Shown one piece after another: positions 51,194-63,130 of a stretch of DNA of 64,000 nucleotides. Below the pieces are notes generated by a model. That model made no database searches, was not told the DNA's origin, and saw only the letters and a list, made by a program, of their open reading frames with translations. The translations under genes were made by a program, and so were the position numbers. How positions within the stretch are numbered: the first letter of the stretch is position 1; each line of letters starts with the position of its first letter. The DNA lies in the NCBI GenBank assembly GCA_019914945.1, contig CM034104.1, positions 14,372,046 to 14,436,045 of the forward strand, in the 5' to 3' direction. The stretch is from Typha latifolia (Eukaryota > Streptophyta > Magnoliopsida > Poales > Typhaceae).

Positions 51194-52491
51194 ATGGAGG
51201 CGGTGTATCATGAGAAGCAGAGGTTGCAGTTCTGCCTGTTACACGCGCTCAATAATCTTATGCAGGTAATGATTTTGCCAATCTGATGTACCGCACCTTA
51301 TCCCTTTTCTATTCTATATTCAGTCAGTTATTTGAGAATTAATTGGCACTGACATAAGCAAGATAGCTGCTATACACTATGCTTTTGCTTCTCCCCCCTT
51401 CTTCCAGACAAGCTTATGCTTAGATCTATACAGAAGTCTGTGTAATCTCTTATAGAGTATTTAGTTGCATACAAGATGTGTTAATTATGTGTAATCTCTT
51501 ACTCTCATTGACTCTACGCTTGAGAAGACGTGTTAAATATGTGGGCAGAATTGCCAACAGAAGTTAAGATGCCTATTCTTTTACTTTCTACTGGAGTTCC
51601 CTTAAAAGGGTTTGCTACTTTGATGAAGGAAATTTTTTTCTCTCGCATGCACTTTATCAATAATAAATTGGAATTCCTGTTATTCATCTTAGACCTTTCT
51701 GAGACCTTTTCCTATCTTAGATGGTATTAGAAAGTTTCACTTGACACATGCTATATCGATCTATATGTTGTTTAAAAAAAGTCGAGAATTCAAATATTAG
51801 CCTCTGCCTTCAGTACTAAGCAGGATAGAAAATTATATCTCGGTCATGTAAATACCTTCCTAGTTTCAGTTTCTCTTATTAACTTTTGTGATCAGTTAAA
51901 AAAAGAAAAAAAGAAAAAAACTTTTGTGGTCAGTTGTTAGAGCTTATCTTTTTTATTAGTGCTGTCATATTGTGGTTGACATAGTTCAATAATAATGTTT
52001 TGGATCAGGAAAAGGACTCTTTCACTCGAGCTGATCTAGATGCTGTTGCAGACAAACTTGTTCTTAATGATCCTAATAAAGATCAGTGGACTCCTCTATC
52101 GTTTATCTTTAAACCTCACCACAATAGATTGACTGGAAATTATGATGTAAATGTACTTATTGCAGCATTAGAGGCCAGAAGGAAAAAAATAGTTTGGCAT
52201 GATCGCCGAAGTGGAGCTTCTTCAATTAACTTGAATGCAGAAAAATTGCTGGGTATCATGCTTAATGTACCTGTCAGAAGGTACAATGGACTTTGGAAAG
52301 GTAGGCATTGGATCGCATTACGGATCATTGATGGTGTGTGGTATAACTTGGACAGTGATATGGGTGCACCCATACAATTTGAGGACAAGGAAGAAGTTAC
52401 TGCATTCTTAGATGATGTAATCAGTCAAGGTGGAGAAATCTTAATTATTTTGCATGATGAGCAAGAACTAATTCCAAACTCAGCTTTTTGA
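51194..52491 (+). CDS. JOSL: Josephin-like deubiquitinase
   Basis: A stand-alone Josephin-domain cysteine protease predicted to cleave ubiquitin chains. Two exons, 51194-51265 and 52009-52491, encode 184 residues, phase 0. The catalytic set expected from ataxin-3 is present: Gln12 and Cys14 (RLQFCLLHALNNLMQ), His124 (GRHWIALR) and Asn137 (VWYNLDSD). KDQWTPLSFIFKPHHN, TGNYDVNVLIAALE and IVWHDRR are typical of the plant member. The protein is essentially only the Josephin domain, without ubiquitin-interacting motifs. The start at 51194 gives the usual short N-terminus (MEAVYHEKQ). The 743-bp intron is AT-rich and unremarkable. Confidence 0.95.
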
Positions 52492-53502
52492 AGGTACAAT
52501 GCCTTTGAGAATGTTTTGATGCTCATGGTGCATTCTTGGAGTAAATTAGAAGGCTTATTGTGGGCGATTTGTCTGTTTGGTGTGTTCATTCATAGCTGCC
52601 GCCTGTTGTTGCTGCTTGATTCAAGCTGTCCTTGGGTATCTATGGCAACAGTGTCAATTGATTTTTATGAAGTCCCTTGATGAGATCAAAGGAGGGCAGC
52701 TAGGGAGGACTTAGTAAGATGATAAGTGTAGGTGCTCTTGCCTTAACCATCTCTCTTTCTTCAAAGACAGCATTTGTGAAGACCGAGCAACTGGCATTTT
52801 CATAGAGGAAAAGATGGCTGGTGGCAGTGCAATTCTTTCTTGTATATAGGCTTTCCTGTTCCTTGCTACCTACCTCCTGAAGCGGTTCATTTTCTGCAGA
52901 AGATAATGGAGAAAATATCTTCTCTGGCATAACTTTGTGCCATAAAAATTGCTTTCCATTTTAATTATGCACTCTTATAGAATGTGGAGTTGATGTAAGA
53001 TGTTTATAAATTTTGCCTGGTTACGTGTTTAGAGGATCATGCTTGTTCTTTGGTTAGTTCAACTTGCTTAAGTGATAGTCTGCTTGTAAATCTTTTATTT
53101 ATTTATTTTATCTTTTATATGACAAAAAGACCTTAGCCCTGTTTCATTGGAACATAACAAAAGTTGCTTGTAAAGCTTGTGTCTCTGTATATGTTGCTAT
53201 TCTGCGATAATATTTTTGTTTGCTGATTATTACTAAGTCCTTGCATAAGTTTTCGTACACAGTATTGAACACAGATAACAGACAAGCTCCAATACTTGAA
53301 CATAAATGTATAGCACAACGTGGGAGTTAAATGCTTCGTAGGCCTTTCAGATTTCGTGGGCCTCTAGGACGAAAGGGAAATGCGGGTCAATTTCCCCAAT
53401 TTGCCACTTGAGTTTGCCGCCAAAAATTCTTAGCTTCTCATCCGCGAGGATTTGGGTAAGTGTTTGAGATTAGGCATCGAAGCAACCAGCGGTCTGACGG
53501 GG

Positions 53503-56500
53503 ATGGACATGGAGATGGACGTCCCATATCCCGAAGAGCTCGAGTGGCTCGATAGCAATGGCCTTCTCCCCGAAGAGGAAGGAGAAGACAACTAAGACGA
53601 TTACTTCGTGGAAGAGGATCTTGGAGCAGATCAAGATGACCCTTTAGAGGAGATACCTCAACGCATAATCTCAGGTTATTACACATCCAAACTTATTCGC
53701 TAAGCTTTTATTTTACCCCTGATTAGATCCTCCCATAGCTCGGGAGAACCAGATCAACAAGTAACGGATCTGGTCAGAAGAAACAAGGACAGAGAAGATT
53801 CTAGGGTGCTTCCTTGCGAGTAGGAAGGCGGAACTAAGAGGAGAGCTTTGCACGGTGATATTCTGATGAGGATTGGCTCCATTACTCACCTCCGTCAAAG
53901 GATGTGGCTGTTGATGTGGCTTCTGAGGTGGATGCTTCTAGGGAGAAGATCATCTCAAGGTTCGCTTCGGGGATTGAGGGAGAGTTTACTTCAGTGACTG
54001 GGCCTAGCAGAGAGGGTTTATGCTAAGACGAGCTCAAGGGAGATGGCTGGAGGACAGAGCAAGTTTGCGACGGAAAGACCAACCCGTTGTGAGTTTTATG
54101 AATTTTTTTTTTATCTTTTCTCATTAGCTTGCTATTATTGTTCTCTCTCTAGCTGTGTCTTAATTTGTTGTTTCTGGGTTCATACTTTAACCTTTTGGGT
54201 TCGGAGTGCTATAAACATCCAGGATACTAGGATAGTAATTCCTTCGTTGTCCTCAGCAAACATTAATCGCATCTGGTCTTCCTCTTTTCAGTCATATTTC
54301 ATTGAAATTTAAACCAATTAACCTCCGTCACGGAGATGAACAACATCACAAAGAAAAATTCTATAGTATCATGATACAGAATATCTACCCCCTAATAACA
54401 AAATCACACAAAAAAGACCACTGCAGAGTTACTTTGTCACCTCCAAATTTGAGGCTGGTTTCTCTCCAACCTGTTCCTCAGATGCTTAATATTAGGAAGG
54501 CGTAGATCTACATAACTCAGCTCAAAGATAATTCTTAAATGAGAAAAGGAAGTGGTTTAAATTTGGGTACCTAGTAGTAAACCTTGCTAAGGTGACGGTA
54601 AGATAGTACTCTGCACACAAAAATTCTGATAATGGTTATCACTGACTCAATTAAGGTCGGTATCAACCTTATTTATATTTCACATGCTTTTAATATGGTT
54701 CCTTCTGACTTTTAACTTCGTTCAATATCTTTTAGGTGGCATTGCATTTATTTTCAGAGAGAGAAAAGGATAAGCTGGCTCAGCTTGTTGACACTAGGGG
54801 TGTAAACGAGCCGAGCTTGAGCGAGCCGGCTCAGGCTCAGGCTCGGCTCAAAATGAATTTCGAGCCTTAGAATTAGGCTCAAGCTCGGCTCAGCTCAAGT
54901 CGAGCCGAGCCCGAGCCGGGCTAGACCGAGTTCGAGTCAAGCTCGAGCCTGAAATGAGTCTATTATCGAGTCTCATTCAAGTCGAGCTGGACCGAGCCAG
55001 ATCAAGCCCAAGCCGAGCACCGCGATAGCTTGAGGAGGATGAGGTAGCAAACATCTTGAGGAGGAGATGAGGAGGCGGAGCTTGGCGAAGAAGGACGAGG
55101 CTGCCGGCACCGCGACAGTTTGAGGAGGACGAGCTCACAAGCACCGGTGTCGAATGCATGCACCTCTCCTTGAGGAGGATGAGCTCAAGAGCTTGAGGAG
55201 GACGTCGGCAATGCATCTAGCAACCCCTCGTCCAGCTTCAGCGGCGGCATCGCCTCGCACCTCTCCTTCACCTCATTCTATAGCTGAATGCATCCACCTC
55301 TCCTTTGCCTCGTTCAGTGGCGGCGTTGCTTCTCCTAGCTTTCAGGCCAGAGCTATTCCGTTCGCAAGGCTACAGTATGTTCCATAGCAGAAGCACCTCT
55401 TCTTCAACTCGTTCCATAGAATTTGGGTTTCAGATGCTCGACGGCTAGTGCAACCCGCAGCCCGAGGCCTAATCAAGTGCAATTTCGAGATAGTGATGTG
55501 TTACGCTTATTTGGATCACATACCTCACTATCTGCCATGTGTTTTTTACCAATTTACCCTTAGAAGAACAATAGAGAACTAGAGATTGGACGGGCAATGC
55601 CAGCAAAGTACCGGCTGGCAAATTTTGGGCCCCACAACAAGCCCTCCTAGCACTCGCCCCGAGGGGGAATTGCATGTGACCCATTGCCTGCCTCATCTTT
55701 GCTCGCCCCTAGAATCTCCTGATGGTCTAATCCCAGCTGTTCATTTATCTTGACTAATTAGGATTTAGGACTCGCGGCCAAGTAGCAATACCTATCGAGT
55801 CTATCAAGCCGAGCCTGAGCGAGCTGACTCTAGCTCAGGCTCGGCTCGGCATTAATTTTGAGTCAGTTTCGACGGCTCAGGCTCGGCTCATTTCTAACTG
55901 AGTCGAGCCGAACTTGAGCTTCAGCCAAGCTGAGCTCGAGCCGCTCGTTTATTTTGACAGCCCTAGTTGACACTATGGTTTTTTATTGTATAACATATAC
56001 CACTTAAAAAATTGAGCCTCCAGAGAGAATGCAAGGATATGGGGTATCTCCTGATGCTCCTCCACTTTCTCTTGATCCCCGGTCAACAACTTTGTTAACT
56101 TTAAGGTTCTTCCGCAATCCATCTATTTTGTCTTCAATTAATATGTTACGGATCAGAGTTGGAATGATCCGTCTAAAGGATGATTATGAAAATTTAGGTG
56201 GAGGTAGCTTCGTGAGTTAGGGTTCTAATGGCTCTAGTTTTACCTAAATCGGAGATTGGGATGAAAAGATAAAAATAAAATAGTGGAGATAGGTTGGGGA
56301 GTAGTAGGATGGCTGCTGGAGATAGGATGTGGCTAGGGTTTGGATGTTTGAAATGGATCTACGGTTAAGATCTACTCCTATGAAGATAAAAATAATTCAA
56401 CGGTTAATGTAAAAAAAGATAAGGACGAAAATAATAACTGACTAAACTCATATTTCTCTCAATAATTCCATTCAATTTTATAATTATCAATACATGCCCC

Positions 56501-58518
56501 TATTTATAGAAGTAAAAATCCATAGCGGATCGAATCCACATACGGATTATCCGATTTATTTAAAATTTAAACAACAAGATGTAAAGCTAGCTAACTAACT
56601 AAATCGGCCTTTTGAATACTAAAGTTGTAGATTTGGAGGTTTGCGATCTTATCCAGCTGGTTTGATATTATTCGAACTTATGTAGAATATTCTGCGAATA
56701 TTTTTTCGAAACTGCGTAGAGCTGAATTTGACTAATTAAATAAAATTCTAACATTCTAACTAAATTAAATAAACAAATAAGATAACTAGACTCAATCTAT
56801 TGAGTCTAATCTCCCCTTGATGTGATCCGATCTGATCTGATTTGCATCATAATAATATGCACATTTTAGGCTCTCTTTAGCCATGAAGTAGGTCTTGCTG
56901 CATGTGGTGAGATATGGCAACTTCTCTACTTGATACCTTGTTGTCCATTGCCTGGGTTCTCGCATTCTTTTTGTGTTATTTTTTTTTTATAAAAAGTATT
57001 CATTACCACAAAAATAGGTACAAAACTATTGGGTATCCCTTCTCTACATTTCCTTTGCCTAGGTTCTTACATTCTCGTTTTCTCTTTTGACCATCAAAGT
57101 ATCTACCTTAATTCTCTGGTATATTACTGTCTCCTCACTTTGGTTAAGCCTCCACTTTTAAGATCCTAAAACAACCTCATTCCAACTAATTTGTTCTGAC
57201 TATTCATTAAATACACTATGGACTATTCAGTTTAATAACCCATATCATGTTATAAACTACTAACTCGGGGCTTACCTTATTTTCTTGACTATTTTCTTAG
57301 ACAAGCAAGATCATAACCCATTTGAACTGGGATACACGCTTGGATAAACTAATGGACCCTGTTGCATCTCTAGAAATATGATGTCATATTGCCATTTGAC
57401 TTTACAGGTCGAGAAGCAGAGAGTTCTCCGAGATAGTGTGGGCAAGATAATGAATCTAACTGATGGTAGCAATAGTAGAAATGAGGCGTCAGCAACTAAA
57501 CATTTCAAAGCAGTGCCTGCATTTAAGATCTCTACACCAGCATCCACTGAGAACAGTTGTAAACAGAATTTAACATTTATTCAGAGGCAAAAGATAGCCC
57601 ATGCTGCTCCAAGCCCATCTTCTGCAATAAAGGTTTCCCCAGGGGTAGCTCATCTAAGTTCTTTGATAGGTAATTCTAGCTAAGCCTTTTTATCTAATAG
57701 TATATTTCTCTAGAAATTCTTACTTACGAGTAAATGCAGTATGATTCACATGTTTTATATACTTATTTAGCACGTCTGTCTTAATTACTATAGCCTGGAA
57801 GTATTAGCTTAGTATTTTCTTTCAGGAAGTACGTTTATCTGAATCTTTTTTGCATTGATCGATATCGGCTACTATAGGATTTAGAGAAGGATGTACCTTT
57901 TCGATTATATAGTTTTTGCAAACTCTTGTTTTAAAACAAGCAGGTTTAGAAAAGAGAGTAGCACATATTTAAAAACTCATAGGGATGATTTACAGAAGGC
58001 AGAAACAATTGAAAGAGATTTGCACCCTTTAAAACAAGATAGTGTAATGTTGTCCAAAGTGTAATCTTAGCATGTCTATTCCTTGGTTGCAAATTGGTGG
58101 TCGAAACAACTTATCCATATCTAACTGGAAAGATTTTTACTTTCAAATTCTTATTTATTATTGGATATGTCAAAAAGTTAGATGTTGGATAGATCATAAT
58201 TACCACCGTCAACGCAAGTCGAGTTTACAAGGAGTAAAGCAGGTGATGGAAAGTACTTCCAGTGTATGGGTTGGTCAATAAGTTATAGCGAGTCATATCG
58301 CAACCTTGAATCTTGCGTGTTGAAAATGCATCCAGAGATGAAGCAGCAAAGTGACATCCTTCCGGTCTGCTTAATGGAGTTTAATTTTGCAAATTTTCAT
58401 TATTTATGCCATATCATACTTTAGACTAAATTGTTGAATTTCTAACAACTGTAATTTGTTTACAGGGTTTCACAATGCTGTGAAAAGACCAGTGAAGATT
58501 CGTGACTTGCTGCTGTAA
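53503..58518 (+). pseudogene. CTF18: CTF18 (clamp-loader subunit) pseudogene
   Basis: CTF18 is the large subunit of an alternative RFC clamp loader used in sister-chromatid cohesion. Here only scattered pieces remain. The first exon (53503-53674) reads MDMEMDVPYPEELEWLDSNG but has an in-frame TAA at 53593. The next (from about 53726) has another stop after ARENQINK, then a frameshift into SDEDWLHYSPPSKDV and a second shift into ERVYAKTSSREMAGG. The AAA+ ATPase core is absent. A late exon (EREKDKLAQLVDTM at about 54755-54794) is interrupted by a hAT element and resumes after 55965, then shifts frame again. VEKQRVLRDSVGKIMNL (from 57409) and the terminal NAVKRPVKIRDLLL (ending 58518) are recognisable. 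A working copy is presumably elsewhere. Confidence 0.85.
54795..55965. mobile_element. Non-autonomous hAT element (1.17 kb) inside a CTF18 exon
   Basis: The left end is TAGGGGTGTAAACGAGC at 54795 and the right end reads ...TTTTGACAGCCCTA to 55965, whose complement is TAGGGCTGTCAAAA. The two are imperfect inverted ends. An identical 8-bp target duplication GTTGACAC flanks it at 54787-54794 and 55966-55973. Subterminal zones carry many GAGCCGAGC/GCTCGGCTC motifs in both arms. No transposase motif is recognisable in the interior. Confidence 0.93.
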
Positions 58519-59047
58519 GGTCGCGTTCGTGATATCCTATGTAAATTTTTAATCCTCTATTAATATTCTGTACGCGGCAATCATAATAATTACAGATACA
58601 ACACTATTCGAGCAAACCTTAAAAAGGCTGGAAATTTCAAACAGATGCTTCTGAAGCTGTTATTTAATGGTGAGTGATTGCTAGCTTTTCAGAACTATCT
58701 ACTTGGGCCACAAGCCAAATGTAAAAGGTCGTGGAAACCATTGACATGATCCTACGCATTCATGCGAGACGAACTATAACCGACAAGCTTCAGATGCAAT
58801 ATCAAAAGATAAATTCTCAAATTTTCGAGGCCAAATTAACATAGAGATTCGTGATAACAGTTGAAGAGTACAAGATAAGCAGCATACTTAATCATCGGAG
58901 CAAAGACAGGATTGAGTTTAAATTGTGATGTCTCCTTGTTTAATAGGAGAAAGAGCTGTGAGACAGAATGCCTTTTCCTTCTTTTTTTTTTGGTTGGGGG
59001 GGGGTGTCTCCCGTCTCTCTCTCACAGAGGTATTTGTAATTAAAACT
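58519..59047. other. Intergenic between CTF18 pseudogene and TSP9
   Basis: It holds an unassigned stretch bounded by AG and GT at about 58597-58671 that is open in one frame (YNTIRANLKKAGNFKQ), plus presumed 3' flank of TSP9. I cannot assign it to a gene. Confidence 0.4.
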
Positions 59048-59326
59048 TCATTTCTGGGCAAAGAGACCTCCGAATCCACCGGATTTCTTGGGGGGAACAG
59101 AGACAGAAGTGGTGGACTTCCTGCCGTTGGTCTCCTCTACTTTTTTGAGGATCGGATCGGTTTCCAGGAGCTGGTCTTCCTTCTGCAGTGCCCCAAGAAT
59201 CCAATCAAACGGCCCCTTCTCCTCCTCTTTCTGGGTAAGCCCACCAACTTTCTTTGTCGCCGCCGTCACTGCAAACGGCCTACGGGTTGCAAGTGCTGCG
59301 CCAAAACCCATGCCTAACGATGCCAT
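59048..59326 (-). CDS. TSP9: Thylakoid soluble phosphoprotein TSP9
   Basis: TSP9 is a small, largely disordered plant protein at the stromal face of thylakoids. It is phosphorylated in the light and released from photosystem II/LHCII, with a role in state transitions. Intronless, 92 residues. A short transit peptide (MASLGMGFGAALATRRPFAV) precedes the mature part. Signature stretches are EEKGPFDWILGALQKEDQLL, ETDPILKKVEE and SVSVPPKKSGGFGGLFAQK. Ser/Thr residues in the KSTTSVSV segment are plausible phosphosites. GGATAAG, an I-box-like motif common in photosynthesis gene promoters, lies about 120-130 bp upstream on the coding strand (59448-59454). No damage seen. Confidence 0.92.
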   Translation of the reverse strand: MASLGMGFGAALATRRPFAVTAATKKVGGLTQKEEEKGPFDWILGALQKEDQLLETDPILKKVEETNGRKSTTSVSVPPKKSGGFGGLFAQK

Positions 59327-60045
59327 CTCTTCACTTCTCTACTCTCCCTTGGACTTGTGGTGGCGTTCTAAAAGATCGAGGAAGATTGGTATGTATATCA
59401 GCAGGCAGCAGTCATCAGTTATGAGGGCACGAGTCATCCACAAGTGTCTTATCCGAACCGTGAGTTCGTAGTATTAGTTTGTATTACTCGACGGGAAAGC
59501 CAGGATTTTATGCGGTCGTGGTTCAGATGGCCTCATCTATTGCCGACTCCACCTCCAGGTCAGATATCTGCCGCGTTGCACAACAAGGGGCCGTCTATCA
59601 ACGTGGACGGCGAGCCATGTTGCATCATCAAATTTAGGTCCACTAAAATTGAGAATTTCTCATCACATTTATCCCTTCTACTTTCTAGTTCGGTCGAATT
59701 CTTCTACAAATAAATTATTATAAGATGACGTTCCTCTACTCCACCTAATTTCCGTCTCCTCCCCTGTTAATGAACAACAAACCAAGGCTTGAGAGATAAA
59801 TGGAGAGAAGTAAAGTAGATGCCAACAAGTCACATGATTAGTGGGTTGAGACCATTCTACTGATTGAAATATTTTGTCTATGATCCAAAAAGAAAAATGA
59901 AAATAGCCTGTCACACTCAAGCAGTTGATGATGTGATCTCTCTTTCTTATACAGGGTCGACACATGAACCATCATAAAGCATCAGATATTCAGATTACAG
60001 ACACAATGAAAGAAACTTAAACTCGAGACATATGATTCTCATTTT
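59327..60045. other. Intergenic, TSP9 promoter side and CGI121 3' flank
   Basis: The TSP9 upstream region occupies the left part and the 3' UTR of the CGI121-like gene the right part. No additional gene seen. Confidence 0.5.
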
Positions 60046-61984
60046 TCAAAGGGCATCTCGAGCTGCGATCCTGCAAGTGATTGCATCAGATAATGAAGAT
60101 ATTGCCAACTCCTGGGAAGATATTTTGTAATGCTGAAGAAAACAATGCAATGATCACTACATTTAGGAAAGAAAAAATAAAGCACATTGTGAAAGTTGGA
60201 ATGATATCCATACCTTTAGAATCTGCACACGGTTAGCTCTTCCTTCCAATTCTACCAAATCAATCTCTTTCCCATTAATGAGCTTCTCCACGTTTTTCAT
60301 CTTACAAGGAAGAATCACACTCAATATACCATTTGACTTTGTAACTTCAACAACTCAAGCTATTATGAGTGTTAGCAAACTTGAAATGTCTTGTCAAATT
60401 ATACAGGGAAGAGAGGAGTGGTGACTCTATTTTGGCGATTCAAAGTGAGATGTCATAATTTGAAGGTGAACTGCTTTGAGCACTGAGTACCATAAATTTA
60501 TGTACTTACAAAAAACATAAATTTTCTACTTTCACTAACATTAAAGGCAAAGGCTTCACAACCATTCCAGTTTACTAGTGAGGCCTTGTCTCAATTAAAA
60601 TTTTCAGCTAGCGGAGTCCCATATATGCACAATTAGACTATCTTATGCTACAGTAGCTCAAGCATCAAATATGCAAGACAAATATGTACAAGCTAATTTC
60701 CCCCCTTTCGGAGGCTGTTTCAAATTGATTCAAAAAGCACGAGCAGCTCAAACGTTTTTGTGCTTTCTAATTGTTAAGAATCTTGTTTCCACATCATTTA
60801 TATTTTAGAGCTTCACAAGAAATGCGATTCAGGAAGAATGCAACATCAACCTTCTATATAAGACATGCAATTGAGGAACTTGATATAATTATTGAATATT
60901 GATTACTAGAGAATTTTACCTCATCAAGAGATGCATCAAAACGAGCTACAAGGATGTAGGCTGTATCATCAGAAATTCCACATCGCTTCAGGGACTCTGT
61001 TATCTATCATAACATCCAATTTGGAGTCATTAATATGCAGAAAATTGGATATAGAAAATAGTAACAACTAAAACATATAGGTACATGTTTAGATCCGGCA
61101 TAGTTATAAACAAGCTCTGAGTGAAGAGTACGAGTTGTCAGTGAATCCCTTAATTTGGATAGAAGCGCCTTATGAGCTGCTGCTAAAATGGGGAAAACAT
61201 CTGGTACCTGTTATTTATGGTGGAAACAACATTAAAAAACGTGTCACAGCTACAGTCAGGTAAGATCTTTGCTAGCATTCTACATCTGTCAATTAAAGGA
61301 AGGCATTGAGAAGAAAAGATACGTGTGATATTACATCTATGGCTATGCTAGGACAAGCTAGAAAATCATTTTCGGGTTGAACCCAAGAGAAGTTATCTAA
61401 AAAATAAGAATTCACATACTAGTAACGCATTAAGAAGTGCTACTTCTGGTTCCATCCTTCCAGACTGCATGGACTCAAGGAGTTCCCTGTAAAAGAACAG
61501 AACACATCACTTAATGGTACTAAAACCAAGCCTAGACCATACTAGCTTCAAATATACACTCCTTTGTTTGAGATGAAGCCGAAGTATTTTCCTTGTGCAT
61601 CAGTGTGTTGAAAATATGCAAGTTGCAAATCTACAATTTTAATGTCCATTAATTTTCAGGAAAGATAGTATCTTTGTTACATGATTACCAACTAGGAGTA
61701 CTATAATCTAATAAATAATTAATTACACTACCCAACTCTAAGTGCTCTAAACAAAGTAAGTATATAAATGAGAAAATAAGTGAAGGCCACCAAATAAAGG
61801 TAAAATAGGAACGACAAAAGCAATTCGTATCAGAGGAAAGAGAGAAAAGATCAAGCGCCGATAAGTAGAAGATCGATAAGGAGGAATAAAAAGAGGATGA
61901 AGACCTGCTGTTTGTGACATCGGCGAAGAGGGCGAGGGAGAGAGTGTGAGAACCGTTGTAAATGGCTACTTGGAACTCCTTCAT
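60046..61984 (-). CDS. CGI121: KEOPS/EKC complex subunit CGI121 (TPRKB-like)
   Basis: CGI121/TPRKB binds the Bud32/PRPK kinase and tRNA in the KEOPS complex, which makes the t6A modification of ANN-decoding tRNAs. Six exons in coding order: 61984-61905, 61486-61420, 61207-61085, 61003-60920, 60300-60214, 60132-60046, giving 175 residues. Matches: HTLSLALFADVTNSRELLES, ALLNALLVPDVFPILAAAHK (start of motif inferred from exon 2-3 join), TRTLHSELVYNYAGSKH, ITESLKRCGISDDTAYILVA, KNVEKLINGKEIDLVELEG and the C-terminal SDAITCRIAARDAL. Arg27 is split across intron 1. All junctions are GT-AG and phase-consistent. A long GAA run (sense strand) sits directly before the start codon. Confidence 0.94.
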
Positions 61985-62028
61985 GCCTTCTTCTTCTTCT
62001 TCTTCTTCTTCTTCTTCTTCTTCTTCTA
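61985..62028. repeat. (TTC)n microsatellite before CGI121
   Basis: About 13-14 trinucleotide units immediately upstream of the CGI121 start codon. On the sense strand it is (GAA)n in the presumed leader; no upstream ATG in the adjacent bases would translate it. Confidence 0.95.
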
Positions 62029-62189
62029 GGCTGTTAAAGGAAGCATGGGTACGCTGATTTGGGATCCTTCACGCCTACTGGAAACCCTTATAAATGCTAG
62101 GCCTCAACTTTCAACAGGCCCGGCTTAGCCTGGCCCAATATGGTAATATCTTTGTTTTTGTTACGACGGTACCTGACGGTTTCAAAGGC

Positions 62190-63130
62190 TCAAGATTCAA
62201 TTAGATTGGTTATGTGCCAATGGGTATGATCATGTTGCATAAGTAAAACTAGCAACTCCAAGTCCGTTTCGATCTTAAAGTGGGTAATTTTTAGGTTCAC
62301 GACGATCTTCAAAGCCTCAAGTGTCTTCTGATTGGAAGGCGTATAGAATTTTTTGTTGGCTTACCTCTAGCATGTAAAACCATTCCATTAGAATTGCGAA
62401 AAATCCATCCAATATCATTGCTCTATTTTGATGGCTCAAAGGGGCCATCAATGTTCAGGCGGGCTTAACCATGGCTCTGATGTCTCCAATAGACTAAGGT
62501 GCGGGCATCGAGGGCTATGTTTCTATCTGTAAGGTCATGAGAATAATATTTCTCCATATGAGCTAAGTATTAATAAAGTCAAACACGATGTTATTTCTAT
62601 TTTTTAATAACTGTAAAAAGGGATTAGCAATAGAAAATCTTTCGATCATCCTATCACCCTTATTTAGCCAGTCACCCTTAATCTATATGTCAAGTCCCAG
62701 ATTTGTTGAATAGTGCACGTGATAAATAAAATGTTCAATATTCTGAATATTAGAATTGCATATTGTACACGTTGAGTCTATGGAATTATCGTATTTTCAA
62801 ATTTTATCTCTAGTTGGTAGGTTCCCCTAAATCATTTTTCTACAAAAAAAAATAAAAGTGCAGAGAGAAGCAATGGGCAGTTTCCAGCGCAATTTCCATT
62901 AATCTGATCATCACCATCTTGAGGCCGCTTATTTCACAATAAATGGTAAGCAAATTTAGTCGAAATCAGACCTTTAGATACCCGAGTCCATACCCACTTA
63001 TCCTTCTTAGGATCCCTTGGGAGCGATCTATGGCGTTAGCCAGGAAAGTCCCAAACTAAAGATAAACTAAGTCTACTAATATTCCACATCCCATGTTAAA
63101 TTAATCTAATCGTTTTCTTAGCACCAAACT
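62190..63130 (-). mobile_element. Degenerate LINE: reverse-transcriptase zinc-binding and RNase H-like remnant
   Basis: Read on the minus strand, pieces resemble the C-terminal region of plant LINE polyproteins: DKWVWTRVSKGLISTKFAYH (about 62940-63005), CNSNIQNIEHF (zinc-binding region, about 62725-62760) and the RNase H-like IFRNSNGMVLHARGKP (about 62355-62405). Many stops and frame changes show it is dead. Boundaries are approximate. Confidence 0.7.

Noticed and set aside
58597..58671. Exon-like stretch YNTIRANLKKAGNFKQ between AG and GT
   Set aside because: Too short, follows the CTF18 terminal stop, and matches no family that I recognise.
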